A stretch of 64,000 bases of DNA from Bacillota bacterium. GTDB lineage: Bacteria > Bacillota > Clostridia > Christensenellales > Pumilibacteraceae. Of the stretch, positions 53,928 to 62,684 are shown in pieces. Made by a program: the position numbers and the translations under genes. Position 1 is the stretch's first letter; each line of letters opens with the position of its first letter. The notes beneath the pieces were generated by a model. The model saw only the letters and a program-made list of their open reading frames with translations. It was not told where the DNA came from and did no database searches. The stretch is from positions 1-64,000 of the forward strand of contig WQVM01000002.1 in assembly GCA_009783985.1 (NCBI GenBank), in the 5' to 3' direction.

Positions 53928-54968
53928 CTATCCCTTACTCTTACCGTGTGCCACGCTCCAAATCGCCTCTTTCATTACATCTATGGCATTGGCTGCAACA
54001 ACATTAAAGTCAATTCCTTTTATCTTACCCGTAGCCAGTCCGAATATTATATCGCCGTCAAATTCTGTATGCACAGGACTGATACACATCGCATAAGCGT
54101 TATGCGTAATGTCCGCTAGCTTATTGACCTCAACTTTTGTCATATCAGCATTAGTCATTATTACTCCAAGCGTTGTGTTCTGACCTTTTTGTTTATCGTT
54201 GCTGGACGCCAAAGCCCCCATTAACATCTTGTTGCAATCCAAAAACTTACCGCCCTTATTAGCTCCGGCTATTATCTTGCCGTCCTTGACAATGTCCCCC
54301 ACAGCGTTGACTACAACCAAAGCCGTAATCTCTAAGTCTCCTATCTTTCGACTCGCAAAACCAATTCCGCCTGCCGCCACAAACTCTGCACCGCAAATCT
54401 TGCCAATCGTCGCCCCTGTCCCTGCACCTATCTGTCCGTTATTGCTTTTGCTTGTGGGTGTAGTAACACAGTCAGCCCCTAGAGTGGCGGTATGGCAGGT
54501 ACCGTTTGACGAGATAGTCCTCTTTGAGGGTCTTATACAATCTAAACCTCTTGTCCTATCACCACCCCGTCCTTCGGACACCCCTCCGCAGGAGGGGAAT
54601 TTTTGCATCGCATTTTCGCACGCTTTGTAGCCCATATCTGCACTAGGCTTAGCGCCCCCCGTCCTCGTCAAATCAAAAATAGATGCTCCGCAAACAATAG
54701 GCACTTTATGTCCCGCATCAAAACCATAGCCCCTCTCACTAAGCCACCTCATTACACCGCCGCACGCATCCAATCCAAAAGCACTCCCGCCGCTAAGACA
54801 TACGGCGTGGATTTTTTGAATCATCTTGTGGCTGTCAAGTAGTGCCGTCTCCCGTGTAGCAGGTGCCGAACCTCTCACAGAGCAACCCCCGACAGCCCCC
54901 TTAGGTGTCAGTACAACAGTCACCCCCGTACCGCCCTCACTATAATGTCCTATCTTAATATCATCCAT
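53928..54968 (-). CDS. P1/S58 family peptidase (DmpA/NylC-like)
   Basis: About 346 residues from MDDIKIGHYSEGGTG; a longer reading upstream runs through a repeat and is not used. VVLTPKGAVGGCSVRGSAP and VCLSGGSAFGLDACGGVM are conserved family segments. GQIGAGTGATIGK and the QNTTLGVI segment follow; the Thr after Asn there is the predicted N-terminal nucleophile released by autocleavage. Members hydrolyse N-terminal or oligomeric amides; the natural substrate is unknown. Confidence 0.85.
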   Translation of the reverse strand: MDDIKIGHYSEGGTGVTVVLTPKGAVGGCSVRGSAPATRETALLDSHKMIQKIHAVCLSGGSAFGLDACGGVMRWLSERGYGFDAGHKVPIVCGASIFDLTRTGGAKPSADMGYKACENAMQKFPSCGGVSEGRGGDRTRGLDCIRPSKRTISSNGTCHTATLGADCVTTPTSKSNNGQIGAGTGATIGKICGAEFVAAGGIGFASRKIGDLEITALVVVNAVGDIVKDGKIIAGANKGGKFLDCNKMLMGALASSNDKQKGQNTTLGVIMTNADMTKVEVNKLADITHNAYAMCISPVHTEFDGDIIFGLATGKIKGIDFNVVAANAIDVMKEAIWSVAHGKSKG

Positions 54969-55010
54969 AGTTTTTTTTGTTTTCCCTTGTGTGTTACATG
55001 TCTTCAACCT

Positions 55011-55104
55011 GTAGGGGCGGGCGTCCCCGACCGCCCGAATACTTTCAAATCCGTATTTGATAATAATGATAATTACCATTCGGGCGAGCAATGCTTGCCC
55101 CTAC
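55011..55104. repeat. Dispersed GTAGGGGCGGGC palindromic repeat, copy 1
   Basis: Begins GTAGGGGCGGGCGTCCCCG and ends CTTGCCCCTAC, so its ends are complementary. A related copy lies 34 nt away. Repeats of this type are common between genes in Clostridia. Confidence 0.6.
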
Positions 55105-55138
55105 ACTTAGATTTTCTGCTATACCTGTTTATCCTATC

Positions 55139-55229
55139 GTAGGGGCGGGCATCGACCGCCCGAATATTTCTAACCTTGTTTTTTGATAAGGATAATTGTT
55201 GTTAGGCGGCTGATGACATCCGCCCCTAC
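55139..55229. repeat. Dispersed GTAGGGGCGGGC palindromic repeat, copy 2
   Basis: Starts GTAGGGGCGGGCATCGACCG and ends CCGCCCCTAC; shares the CCGCCCGAATA block with copy 1. The pair fills the space between the peptidase and recX. Confidence 0.6.
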
Positions 55230-55257
55230 CATAGATACCTAATTACCCGACAGTTAT

Positions 55258-55734
55258 TCAATATTCCATATCACCACAATCCATCACCTTATCGCACACT
55301 CTCTTAACCGTATCCCACTTAAAGCCCTTACCCGCCAAGTGTCTCGACAACTTAACCTTAAGTTCAAACCGCTCCTTCTTGTCCTCACTTATTTCCTTAC
55401 CCCTCAAATACCTCCGTGCCAGCTCCTCCGCCTCTTCTGCTTGGTCACCCAAATTCTCCAAAGCATTGTCAATTGCATCTTTATCCGCACCCGCTTTATA
55501 CAACCCAGCCCTTAGCTTGTTGATTCCGCCCCTTGCCCTATATGCATCCACATACTGCTCGGCAAATTCCCCGTCATTAAGATACCCATACTCTAATAGC
55601 TTGTCCACCGCCTCTTTAACTTCTACCAAACTATAACCCTTGCCCACAAGATATTGCCTCATCTCAAAAACCGTCCTGCGTCGCACTCCCAAATATCTTG
55701 TCGCCCTCTCAAAAGCCGTAATCTTTTCTTTCAT
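55258..55734 (-). CDS. recX: RecX, regulator of RecA
   Basis: 158 residues. ATRYLGVRRRTVFEMRQYL and DKLLEYGYLNDGEFAEQYV are typical three-helix RecX repeats, as is the final SRHLAGKGFKWDTVKRV. RecX limits RecA filament growth. Start at 55734: the longer reading would begin upstream of a perfect promoter whose transcript should start at this very ATG, so the mRNA may be leaderless. No recA is adjacent. Confidence 0.9.
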   Translation of the reverse strand: MKEKITAFERATRYLGVRRRTVFEMRQYLVGKGYSLVEVKEAVDKLLEYGYLNDGEFAEQYVDAYRARGGINKLRAGLYKAGADKDAIDNALENLGDQAEEAEELARRYLRGKEISEDKKERFELKVKLSRHLAGKGFKWDTVKRVCDKVMDCGDMEY

Positions 55735-55740
55735 GTCAAT

Positions 55741-55769
55741 ATTATAACCCAAATCCCAAAATTTGTCAA
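55741..55769 (-). promoter_or_regulatory. Promoter of recX, predicted leaderless start
   Basis: TTGACA (55764-55769) and TATAAT (55741-55746) with a 17-nt spacer, all perfect. Only 6 nt (ATTGAC) separate the -10 box from the recX ATG, so transcription should begin at or next to the start codon. Confidence 0.75.
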
Positions 55770-55778
55770 CACACAAAA

Positions 55779-55810
55779 AGCCGTCCAAAGCATTTTTGCT
55801 CTAGACGGCT
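55779..55810 (-). terminator. Terminator of lipoprotein 1
   Basis: AGCCGTC / GACGGCT stem with TTTT following on the minus strand; nearly the same hairpin follows lipoprotein 2. Confidence 0.75.
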
Positions 55811-55825
55811 AATTATTGTTTTTTA

Positions 55826-56317
55826 TTAAGATCCCTGTCCAGGCATTTGCCAGTCACCCATATCGCTCGCACGAGCTCTTACTCTAACCCAAGATGAAAC
55901 AATGGTGCCATTTCTCCATACTCCAGTATTAAGGGTTACACCACTAGGGGGGTCAGGCACGAGATTGAAAGCCGCTTCTGTAATTCCAAAGGCTAAAGTC
56001 GCTGCAATTTCACCCGTACCTAATATTCCATCTGAAAAATATTGAACTGTAACTATCTCTGTTGTCACTCTAGTATTTTCGTCAAATCCTTCGGCAGGTC
56101 TATTAGGATTAGTTCTCTCGGCGTTAATTGTTGTTATACCCGCTGCCGTCGCTCTTGTAACAGTCCACCCAGCACTTTCAAGTCTTTCTACCAACACATC
56201 AGGGTCTGAAGGCGGATTTCTTACTGCACTTGGTGCACTGGCACCGCAAGCTGTTGCAAGCAGCATGATACACACTACAATACCTGCAACAATAGCAGAA
56301 CTTAATTTCTTTTTCAT
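55826..56317 (-). CDS. Lipoprotein 1, function unknown
   Basis: 163 residues from MKKKLSSAIVAG, start set by AAGGAGT about 10 nt upstream. The lipobox is LATACG, so the mature protein should be membrane-anchored from Cys. The exported part has an ESAGWTVTRA motif. It shares leader and terminator, but little protein sequence, with lipoprotein 2. No domain recognised. Confidence 0.75.
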   Translation of the reverse strand: MKKKLSSAIVAGIVVCIMLLATACGASAPSAVRNPPSDPDVLVERLESAGWTVTRATAAGITTINAERTNPNRPAEGFDENTRVTTEIVTVQYFSDGILGTGEIAATLAFGITEAAFNLVPDPPSGVTLNTGVWRNGTIVSSWVRVRARASDMGDWQMPGQGS

Positions 56318-56560
56318 TTTTTTGTTTACTCCTTTTTGTCGTACGACGACGGCGGTTGCTGGCAACTTCTTGCCACAAAAAATTTGTGACAAATCTACCG
56401 CTATCGCATCAACTACCTTTTTAAGGTTTGATAGCTTTCTAAGATGTTTACTTTTATTTAGAGCTATCATTTTCTAAATAAAAGTAAAAGGGGTACCCCT
56501 TTTAGACGCCACCATAATTTGGAGTAACCTAAAAAAGTTCCCTTATATGTATTATATTAT
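56318..56560 (-). repeat. Duplicated leader of lipoprotein genes, copy 1
   Basis: About 240 nt nearly identical to 57414-57650. It includes the palindrome AAAAGGGGTACCCCTTTT and a 13-bp hairpin built from TTTACTTTTATTTAG and its complement. It ends at the lipoprotein start codon. It may be a conserved 5' UTR or a repeat brought along by gene duplication. Confidence 0.75.
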
Positions 56561-56602
56561 ATTATATTATATATTCTGTGTCAACCATTTTACTAGAACA
56601 AA

Positions 56603-56639
56603 AAAAGTCGTCCAAAGTATTTTGCTCTAGACGACTTTT
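56603..56639 (-). terminator. Terminator of lipoprotein 2
   Basis: AAAAGTCGTC / GACGACTTTT stem; the loop sequence CAAAGTATTTTGCTCTA almost repeats that of the terminator at 55779-55810. Confidence 0.75.
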
Positions 56640-56660
56640 ATTGTTTTTGTTAATTAGTCC

Positions 56661-57413
56661 TTAGTCTTGCCATGGGTATGGGGTCGTGTTAGGAATGCGT
56701 ATTGAAGACGCTCTATCCCACTCAACAGTGCGTCTTTCTTCGTTAATTGCCCCAGTAGCACCCTGTCTTGAAGACATAAAAGCATTGGTGATAATTCCAT
56801 CTACAACTGTAATTTCTATTCTTAATCTATCTCTTCTATGTGGCTCCGGAAACGGCTCACCTTCCAGCTCCTCATCCCATTCTTCTCTCTCAGCCGCTAT
56901 CAATCTATCAGTATTGAGAACCATTCTTCCGCCTCTAAACTCAAAGAATTCATAGCCGAAAGTATTAATCCAGCTATTTACCAAAGTAGAAATATTAACT
57001 CTAGGAGGGGAGGTCCATTGGCTTAGGCGGTTGTAACCTTGTTCACACAAATAAATACGCTCATACCTTCTCGCATTACCTGTGCCTTGAGTGTCATAAA
57101 GTCTCCAAAATTCATTGCCTCTTTGAACATTATCTCCATTGCGTATAGTTCTTTGTACTAAGTGACTTTCTGAACGGTTATTGCCGTCAATTCTAACTTG
57201 ATCTCTAGTTTCTCTTGTCATTGTCCAGTTGCGGTCATTTCTTGCCTCTTGAAGTTGTGTTGCTGTAATCACCCCACGCCATGATGCTTCGCCGTCAACA
57301 TTTTGACCACTACCACCGCCACGAGAGATTCCTCCACCGCAACCAACTGCCATCATTGCAAATGTCATAACAAAAGCACACAACAATGATACTACTAAAA
57401 GTTTCTTTTTCAT
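56661..57413 (-). CDS. Lipoprotein 2, function unknown
   Basis: 250 residues from MKKKLLVVSLLCAF. Lipobox MAVGCG. The exported part has RNDRNWTMTRETRDQVRIDG, FRGGRMVLNTDRLIAAERE and a charged C-terminus. The ARNDRNWTMTR segment recalls ESAGWTVTRA of lipoprotein 1, which supports common descent. No known domain. Confidence 0.75.
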   Translation of the reverse strand: MKKKLLVVSLLCAFVMTFAMMAVGCGGGISRGGGSGQNVDGEASWRGVITATQLQEARNDRNWTMTRETRDQVRIDGNNRSESHLVQRTIRNGDNVQRGNEFWRLYDTQGTGNARRYERIYLCEQGYNRLSQWTSPPRVNISTLVNSWINTFGYEFFEFRGGRMVLNTDRLIAAEREEWDEELEGEPFPEPHRRDRLRIEITVVDGIITNAFMSSRQGATGAINEERRTVEWDRASSIRIPNTTPYPWQD

Positions 57414-57650
57414 TTTGCTCCTCTTTTGACGTGCGACGACGGCGATTGCTAGCAATCTCTTACCACAGGAAATTTGTGGCAAACCTATCTCTATCGCATC
57501 AACTACCTTTTTAAGATTTTGATAGCCCTAAGATGTTTACTTTTATTTAGAGCTATCATTTCTAAATAAAAGTAAAAGGGGTACCCCTTTTAGACGCCAC
57601 CATAGTTTGGAGCAGGTAAAAAGTTCCCTTATATGTATTATATTATACCA
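57414..57650 (-). repeat. Duplicated leader of lipoprotein genes, copy 2
   Basis: Matches 56318-56560 over most of its length, including the KpnI-type palindrome, the AT-rich hairpin and an ATATTATATTATA-like tract near the presumed promoter. Confidence 0.75.
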
Positions 57651-57746
57651 TAAATACTCTCTGTATGTCAACTATTTTGTCATACTAAATCCTTGCATAA
57701 ATTATTGCTAGCTACGCATACTAGCCAACAAGGAGATTTGATTACA

Positions 57747-57944
57747 ATGCCAAAAAACGGCTTTACAACTAAGGACCTGACGGTCTTGCAAGAGGTTATG
57801 ACCTTTGAGATGCTTATGCACAAAAAGTGTACTGCTTATGCATCACAAGCAATAGATAGTAGCTTGCGTCAGATTATGTCCGCTCATGCGGATTCTCACA
57901 AAAAGCGTTTTGACACCCTTTTTGCGTATCTAGGACAACAATAA
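57747..57944 (+). CDS. CotF-like spore coat protein, short
   Basis: 65 residues from MPKNGFTTKDLTVLQEV; AAGGAGA lies upstream. The sequence TFEMLMHKKCTAYASQA followed by AHADSHKKRFDTLF is that of the ferritin-like CotF family. It forms a pair with the next gene. Confidence 0.7.
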   Translation: MPKNGFTTKDLTVLQEVMTFEMLMHKKCTAYASQAIDSSLRQIMSAHADSHKKRFDTLFAYLGQQ

Positions 57945-57985
57945 CAAAATAACAAAACTAACAAATAAAGGAGAAACAGAAAACA

Positions 57986-58282
57986 ATGTCACTAAAAGAT
58001 TATTTAGAAAACAAAAGCAGTCAGCTTACAGACCAAGAAATTATCACCGATACTTTAGGCGGTCAAAAGGGTCTGCTCAAAATGTACACAACGGCACTTT
58101 CGGAAGGAAGTAATCCGTCTATCCGTGATTTGTTCCGCAAGAATTTATCAGAATGTGCGTGCGACCAATATGGTAGTTTTGAATATATGCAACAAAACAA
58201 CCTCTACCCTCTTGAGTCTGCCCCACCCGACAAAATCAAAGAGGCTCAAACCAAATTCGCTGAGCAAAAAAAGAATTGTTAG
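57986..58282 (+). CDS. CotF-family spore coat protein
   Basis: 98 residues; AAAGGAG lies upstream. LTDQEIITDTLGGQKGLL and IRDLFRKNLSECACDQYG with FEYMQQNNLYPLE are characteristic of CotF-like proteins. These proteins coat spores and indicate a spore-forming lineage. The gene is co-transcribed with the shorter CotF-like gene. Confidence 0.8.
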   Translation: MSLKDYLENKSSQLTDQEIITDTLGGQKGLLKMYTTALSEGSNPSIRDLFRKNLSECACDQYGSFEYMQQNNLYPLESAPPDKIKEAQTKFAEQKKNC

Positions 58283-58309
58283 CAGAATTGCTCAATGTGT
58301 AAAACAGCA

Positions 58310-58337
58310 AAGGGAAGTATAGTCTTATACTTCCCTT
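58310..58337 (+). terminator. Terminator of the coat gene pair
   Basis: AAGGGAAGTATA / TATACTTCCCTT with a 4-nt loop, then CTTTTT. Confidence 0.85.
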
Positions 58338-58395
58338 CTTTTTAGCGTATTCTCACTTGGAAACAACTCTAATTAAAAAAGCGTTTAAGTCAATC

Positions 58396-59049
58396 CTACA
58401 AAGCTCCGAAGGTGTTTTCTCTCTCACTCCCAATTACCCGTCCTCTCCTCAAGCACACTATCAATATCGGTATAAAAACAATCTGCACAGCAATACCGGG
58501 TAAACTTGTTACAAACATACTTCTCATAAATGCCGACCATCCAAAGTTGCCCGCCCCCATAAAAGGAAGTCGGGCTAATCCAAATGCGACCCTGCCCAGA
58601 ACCAAACTTATAGCAAGTGCAGCGACAATCAACGCCCCCTCAACAACAATGTCAACCCAACCGTTCTTCTCGCCCTCTGCTTTAACCTCTACTACTGTTT
58701 TTTCTCTTTTTTTTCTAAAAAACATCCAATAAAACAATCCCGCAAAAAAACCGTACGCCGCTAATTCAAAAGCCATAAAATACACTACAGGCATGGGACT
58801 GGCTATAGGTCGCCCTGTTATAAAGTGAGATATAAATGGGGTAACAAATCCTGCAACCCCGCCGCATTTGTGTCCGCAGACAAAACCGCACACGATTATG
58901 GGTATATGCATAGGCAAAAACATATGACCCGGCAAATTGCCCACATGAAAAATTGTGCTTGTGGCAATAGCCAAAGCCACACATAGCATAGATGCTACAA
59001 GCCTAAAAGGTATCCCCTGTGTAATTACTATTGCTTTACTCTGTTGCAT
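58396..59049 (-). CDS. ECF transporter S component
   Basis: 217 residues from MQQSKAIVITQGIPFRLV; the start overlaps the O-antigen-ligase-like gene by 14 nt. Six hydrophobic helices. The segment LPGHMFLPMHIPIIVCGFV is characteristic of the substrate-binding S subunit of energy-coupling factor transporters; KCGGVAGFVTPFISHFITG follows. The substrate (a vitamin or similar) cannot be told. No EcfA/T genes are in the window. Confidence 0.75.
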   Translation of the reverse strand: MQQSKAIVITQGIPFRLVASMLCVALAIATSTIFHVGNLPGHMFLPMHIPIIVCGFVCGHKCGGVAGFVTPFISHFITGRPIASPMPVVYFMAFELAAYGFFAGLFYWMFFRKKREKTVVEVKAEGEKNGWVDIVVEGALIVAALAISLVLGRVAFGLARLPFMGAGNFGWSAFMRSMFVTSLPGIAVQIVFIPILIVCLRRGRVIGSERENTFGAL

Positions 59050-60481
59050 TTTTTTGTTCACCTTCCTTGTTTTGACTACTATTATCCTTGCCAATCCTGT
59101 TATGACACTCTAGCATCACCATAACAAGGGCATATATGACAAGCATTCCAGGATTGAATAATGTGTTGTCTAATGATGCCGTCAATACAAACATAACAAT
59201 ACTTATAAAAATAAATATCTTGATGCGGTCAATTTTTTTGATAAGTAACTTAACTGTTTGGGCTCTATGAAATCCATATGCAGCCAATCCGACAATTCCC
59301 ATAGATGCCAAAAACTGCAGGATATGATTATGGTATAACGAATATCCTATTCTCTCTGTTTCTCCCGTAAGGTATCCAAACCCTACCCCAAATATAGGTG
59401 CACTAAAGAAATGCTCAACAGCAGCTCTATACAAATCAAACCTACCCCTATCCTCAATTCCTAATGAATTAAAGAAGTCCAAGCTATTGATAATAGGCGT
59501 CCAAAATGCAATTAGTGTTATAATACCTATAGCCGCCGTTACCGAATAAGCTACCCATAATGTCTTTTTTCCCTTAGCTCGCAAAAGTGCAAATACCGAC
59601 ACTGCCAAAAACATAGGCACCGCAAACATCACAGCATTTCGACTAAAAGTATAAATAATCGCAAACAATGCCGCACAGACAACTACAAAATATACAATCG
59701 GTTGTTTAGCATTATACATACGATACAGCACGAAGGGCAAAATCAAAGCTGTTTTGATACCGATAAGATTAGACGGCGACCATCCAAGAAAAATCATGCT
59801 TTTTGCCGCATTAGAGTTGCTACTCGTAAGATACCTAAGAGTCGGTTCTGTTAAATACAATAGCCCCATTTGAACAGCGATAACCGCCGCCATAACGGTT
59901 GCACACTCACAAACAAACTCAAAACTTGCCCTATCCCACTCTACCGTAACTACAAAATATACAAACACACTTAGTAAAACCGCAGACAAAGATGCCGCAA
60001 GCCATAATCCCGATAAAGTATATCCTGCAGTAAAGAGCCCTCCCGCAAAGTACGATATAGCTAAGACAATCAAACCCAAGAGCAATTTACTTTTTGTCAG
60101 TGCCTTACGAGCATTACACTCCTTAACCAGCTTAAAGACAAAAAGATACAGCAACGCAGCAAATAAGATAATTCCTAAGATTGTAAGATAAATAATTCCG
60201 CCAATACCTGTAATAAAGCTGTCAAAGTCCGTAATAAATATGTAGGAATTGTTGACTCGACTAAGTGCAATAAGCGAAAATAATAAAAGAGGAATAAGTC
60301 TTAAACCATTTCTGTTAAATATACAAATATAGACTGCAACAAGTGTAATAGTGCTAAAGTAAAAATATTCCCAACCAAAACTATGACATAATAAGCAAAA
60401 AATACCGATAACCGCTGGATAATACCATTTGGTCATAAATAAATTGATTTTATCTTTTACTTTATTAAAATATCGCATCAA
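59036..60481 (-). CDS. O-antigen ligase-like membrane protein
   Basis: 481 residues with about 11 membrane spans. The large loop region GIEDRGRFDLYRAAVEHFF and GVGFGYLTGETERIGY, then LYHNHILQFLASMGIVGL, matches the Wzy_C domain of O-antigen ligases/polymerases. In Gram-positive bacteria such proteins polymerise or attach surface polysaccharides. It heads a two-gene unit with the ECF S component. Confidence 0.75.
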   Translation of the reverse strand: MMRYFNKVKDKINLFMTKWYYPAVIGIFCLLCHSFGWEYFYFSTITLVAVYICIFNRNGLRLIPLLLFSLIALSRVNNSYIFITDFDSFITGIGGIIYLTILGIILFAALLYLFVFKLVKECNARKALTKSKLLLGLIVLAISYFAGGLFTAGYTLSGLWLAASLSAVLLSVFVYFVVTVEWDRASFEFVCECATVMAAVIAVQMGLLYLTEPTLRYLTSSNSNAAKSMIFLGWSPSNLIGIKTALILPFVLYRMYNAKQPIVYFVVVCAALFAIIYTFSRNAVMFAVPMFLAVSVFALLRAKGKKTLWVAYSVTAAIGIITLIAFWTPIINSLDFFNSLGIEDRGRFDLYRAAVEHFFSAPIFGVGFGYLTGETERIGYSLYHNHILQFLASMGIVGLAAYGFHRAQTVKLLIKKIDRIKIFIFISIVMFVLTASLDNTLFNPGMLVIYALVMVMLECHNRIGKDNSSQNKEGEQKNATE

Positions 60482-60711
60482 AACATTGTTGCTTATTGCT
60501 GTCTTAAACTTAATTTCTCAAAAAAACGGCAAAATCAAAGCAATTGCTCCCAATATAGTCTAAATACTTTTTGCAACTCTCCTTTGTAACTAACACTTCC
60601 TATTATACAATATTTTAAGAAACTTGTACAGCATTTTTTAGTCGAAAATTAACGAAAACCCTAATCTATCAACAAATTGACTTTTTGTTTCACTTTTTGC
60701 GAAACAACATT

Positions 60712-60873
60712 AGAGTTGTTCCGCAACCTAGAGTGGTAGGATATGGTGTGGATTATTAGTCACAAGACAGTATCTTGACGAAGGCAATACTAGAAGTATT
60801 GTCAAGGAAAGAGGTTGGCTTGTGGCTGATAAGACCCACCTTAAACTGCCGCTCTAGGTTGCGGAATAACTCT
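60712..60873. repeat. Structured palindromic element, possible RNA or MITE
   Basis: 22-nt terminal arms (AGAGTTGTTCCGCAACCTAGAG and its complement with one mismatch) flank nested hairpins, including CAATACT-AGA-AGTATTG. ATT occurs immediately outside both ends and could be a target-site duplication. The rest of 60482-60984 shows only the terminator below. Confidence 0.6.
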
Positions 60874-60877
60874 ATTA

Positions 60878-60917
60878 AAAAAAGTGTTGTCACATTAATT
60901 GTAGTCAACACTTTTTT
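60878..60917. terminator. Bidirectional terminator hairpin
   Basis: AAAAAAGTGTTG / CAACACTTTTTT stem with T runs on both strands, just beyond the palindromic element. Confidence 0.7.
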
Positions 60918-60984
60918 AATGTTAATAAGTTGTTGTATAAATCTGTTCTAAAGTTAGAAATAGCAAATATAGGTTAGGACAGTT

Positions 60985-62595
60985 CTAATCTTTCATTATG
61001 CTTTCGCCTGTTTTGGCATCTTGAAACATTAGCCAGTAGCCTTCTTTTTGAGGCTCTTTTGGGTCTAGAGGCAACCATTGGCAATAGCCGTCTAATTCTT
61101 TGGGAGGTTCGGGGCTGTACTTGGCAGGGACGCCGTATACGATGTACTCGGGTCCTTGCCCGATTATTCCGACCACATAATGCCTTCCTCTGTTATCCCA
61201 GTCAACCTTAACCCAACGACTGTCTTCGATGAGGCTTTTTAGGCGGTCTTCCTTAGGATACTTGTCAAAAAGCGATTCAATTTGGTCACGGGTCTTATCA
61301 AAAAACGAAAGTGGTTTGACACGAGCGGTACGAGCAGCGGATTTTGCCGACGATGCCGAATATGTCTTGATAGTGGGTATAGCATATGCAGGATTAAGAA
61401 CTTGGGTTGTTACGGTATCATTATTAACCGCCCCGTTGTTATGAGATTGATTTTGGTTAGGTGGACTATCGGGTTGTGCCTTGAGACTGACAGGTGGCGG
61501 AACAACAATAGGGTCGACTGATTCTTTTTTTGGGGCAGGGTGTTCTATACCGTCTTTAATTGATTTTTTTGGAACGGCAGGCTCCGCACTTTGGATATAT
61601 CCTCTGTATAAGTCCGTAGGTGTCACCCGTGAGATTGCTTCGTCGGCGTTGCCTCCTCGCAATGACACTTGGGAGTAGTCGGAAGGTGTACCTCGTGGGT
61701 CAGCGCCACTCCCTCGCACCTCACTAGATGCCACCCGTGATTGTTCCTCTGCTGTCTGTCGTATGGATGGACGAGGGTTGCTAGCCTGCGATGACCTACC
61801 CGTATACCCATAATCAGGCGGAGCGTAACCTTGTGGCAAGTCGGGCGGAATATAATCTGCCGTTTCTTCCATAAAATAATTAACCTCGGCGACCGCCGAA
61901 TCATCATACATTTGGGCAAGGTCGGTAAGGTTGCCAGAAGATTGCTGTGACCAATTTCCCGCCGCCGCAACTTCGCCCTGATAACTCGCCGAAGTAACCC
62001 CCTGCCCCTCATCACCACGATAACCGCCCGAACTATACAGACTCCCGTACGGCTCGGCGGCTTTTTCAGGGACAATATCCAAAAAATAATCTGTCAGCTT
62101 ACCTTTGCTATAGCTAGGTGAAGTGACCTCTCCGCTACCCGAAGTAAGTGCGGCATAATTCGGTTGCTTTTCTTCTTCACCAAAAGTCTCCGAAACAACT
62201 TCTCCGCCGTTGCCGCCGATAAGCCATCCGCCCTTTACCCTCTGCAACCCGTCAAACATATTGCCGCGCCAAAGTTTGTTAGGACTTAGCGTGCCGTACA
62301 TCACAGGCTCGACATTCTTGCCTACTTGCGCCACAACGCAATGCAAATCATCTATATCCAATCCGGGGGGCAAGTCAAAACGGGTGCTTATCTTGCCAAG
62401 ACTCCCGAGAGGTCGCATTTGACAAGGCAAATCAAGCGCACGCACCGCCAAAAAATATTCGCCGTCGTCCAAATTCTCGAGGTCGTAAGTATTGATAAGA
62501 CACTTAAGGGTGGACGCATTTTTTTCCATCGTAACCGTACCCTTGCAATCGTAGTCCAATCCCTTTAGCATGATTAGCTTTTTTTCAAATTTCAT
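60985..62595 (-). CDS. Large protein of unknown function with structured ends
   Basis: About 536 residues from an ATG with GGGTGG upstream; a GTG three codons earlier is possible. The N-terminal ~110 residues (KFEKKLIMLKGLDYDCKG, VRALDLPCQMRPLG) are a beta-rich domain. The middle is Ser/Pro/Gln-rich and likely disordered. The C-terminal ~100 residues form a second domain (WVKVDWDNRGRHYVVGIIG, then YCQWLPLDP). The pattern occurs in uncharacterised clostridial proteins. A palindrome in CAGTATACAGTAATACTG lies upstream. Confidence 0.6.
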   Translation of the reverse strand: MKFEKKLIMLKGLDYDCKGTVTMEKNASTLKCLINTYDLENLDDGEYFLAVRALDLPCQMRPLGSLGKISTRFDLPPGLDIDDLHCVVAQVGKNVEPVMYGTLSPNKLWRGNMFDGLQRVKGGWLIGGNGGEVVSETFGEEEKQPNYAALTSGSGEVTSPSYSKGKLTDYFLDIVPEKAAEPYGSLYSSGGYRGDEGQGVTSASYQGEVAAAGNWSQQSSGNLTDLAQMYDDSAVAEVNYFMEETADYIPPDLPQGYAPPDYGYTGRSSQASNPRPSIRQTAEEQSRVASSEVRGSGADPRGTPSDYSQVSLRGGNADEAISRVTPTDLYRGYIQSAEPAVPKKSIKDGIEHPAPKKESVDPIVVPPPVSLKAQPDSPPNQNQSHNNGAVNNDTVTTQVLNPAYAIPTIKTYSASSAKSAARTARVKPLSFFDKTRDQIESLFDKYPKEDRLKSLIEDSRWVKVDWDNRGRHYVVGIIGQGPEYIVYGVPAKYSPEPPKELDGYCQWLPLDPKEPQKEGYWLMFQDAKTGESIMKD

Positions 62596-62684
62596 AATTG
62601 CCACCCATCTCTTACAGTATACAGTAATACTGTACGCACAATTTATCTTTTGTTGTCAATTATGTGGGGAAAATGTAAAATTTT

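Noticed and set aside
54969-55091. N-terminal extension of the P1 peptidase
   Set aside because: The extra codons run through the dispersed repeat and have no conserved sequence; the ATG at 54968 starts the family-like sequence.
60712-60873. Confident call as 6S RNA or hammerhead ribozyme
   Set aside because: The rod-like shape fits loosely, but no diagnostic core sequence was recognised; CTGATAAGA does not match CTGATGA.
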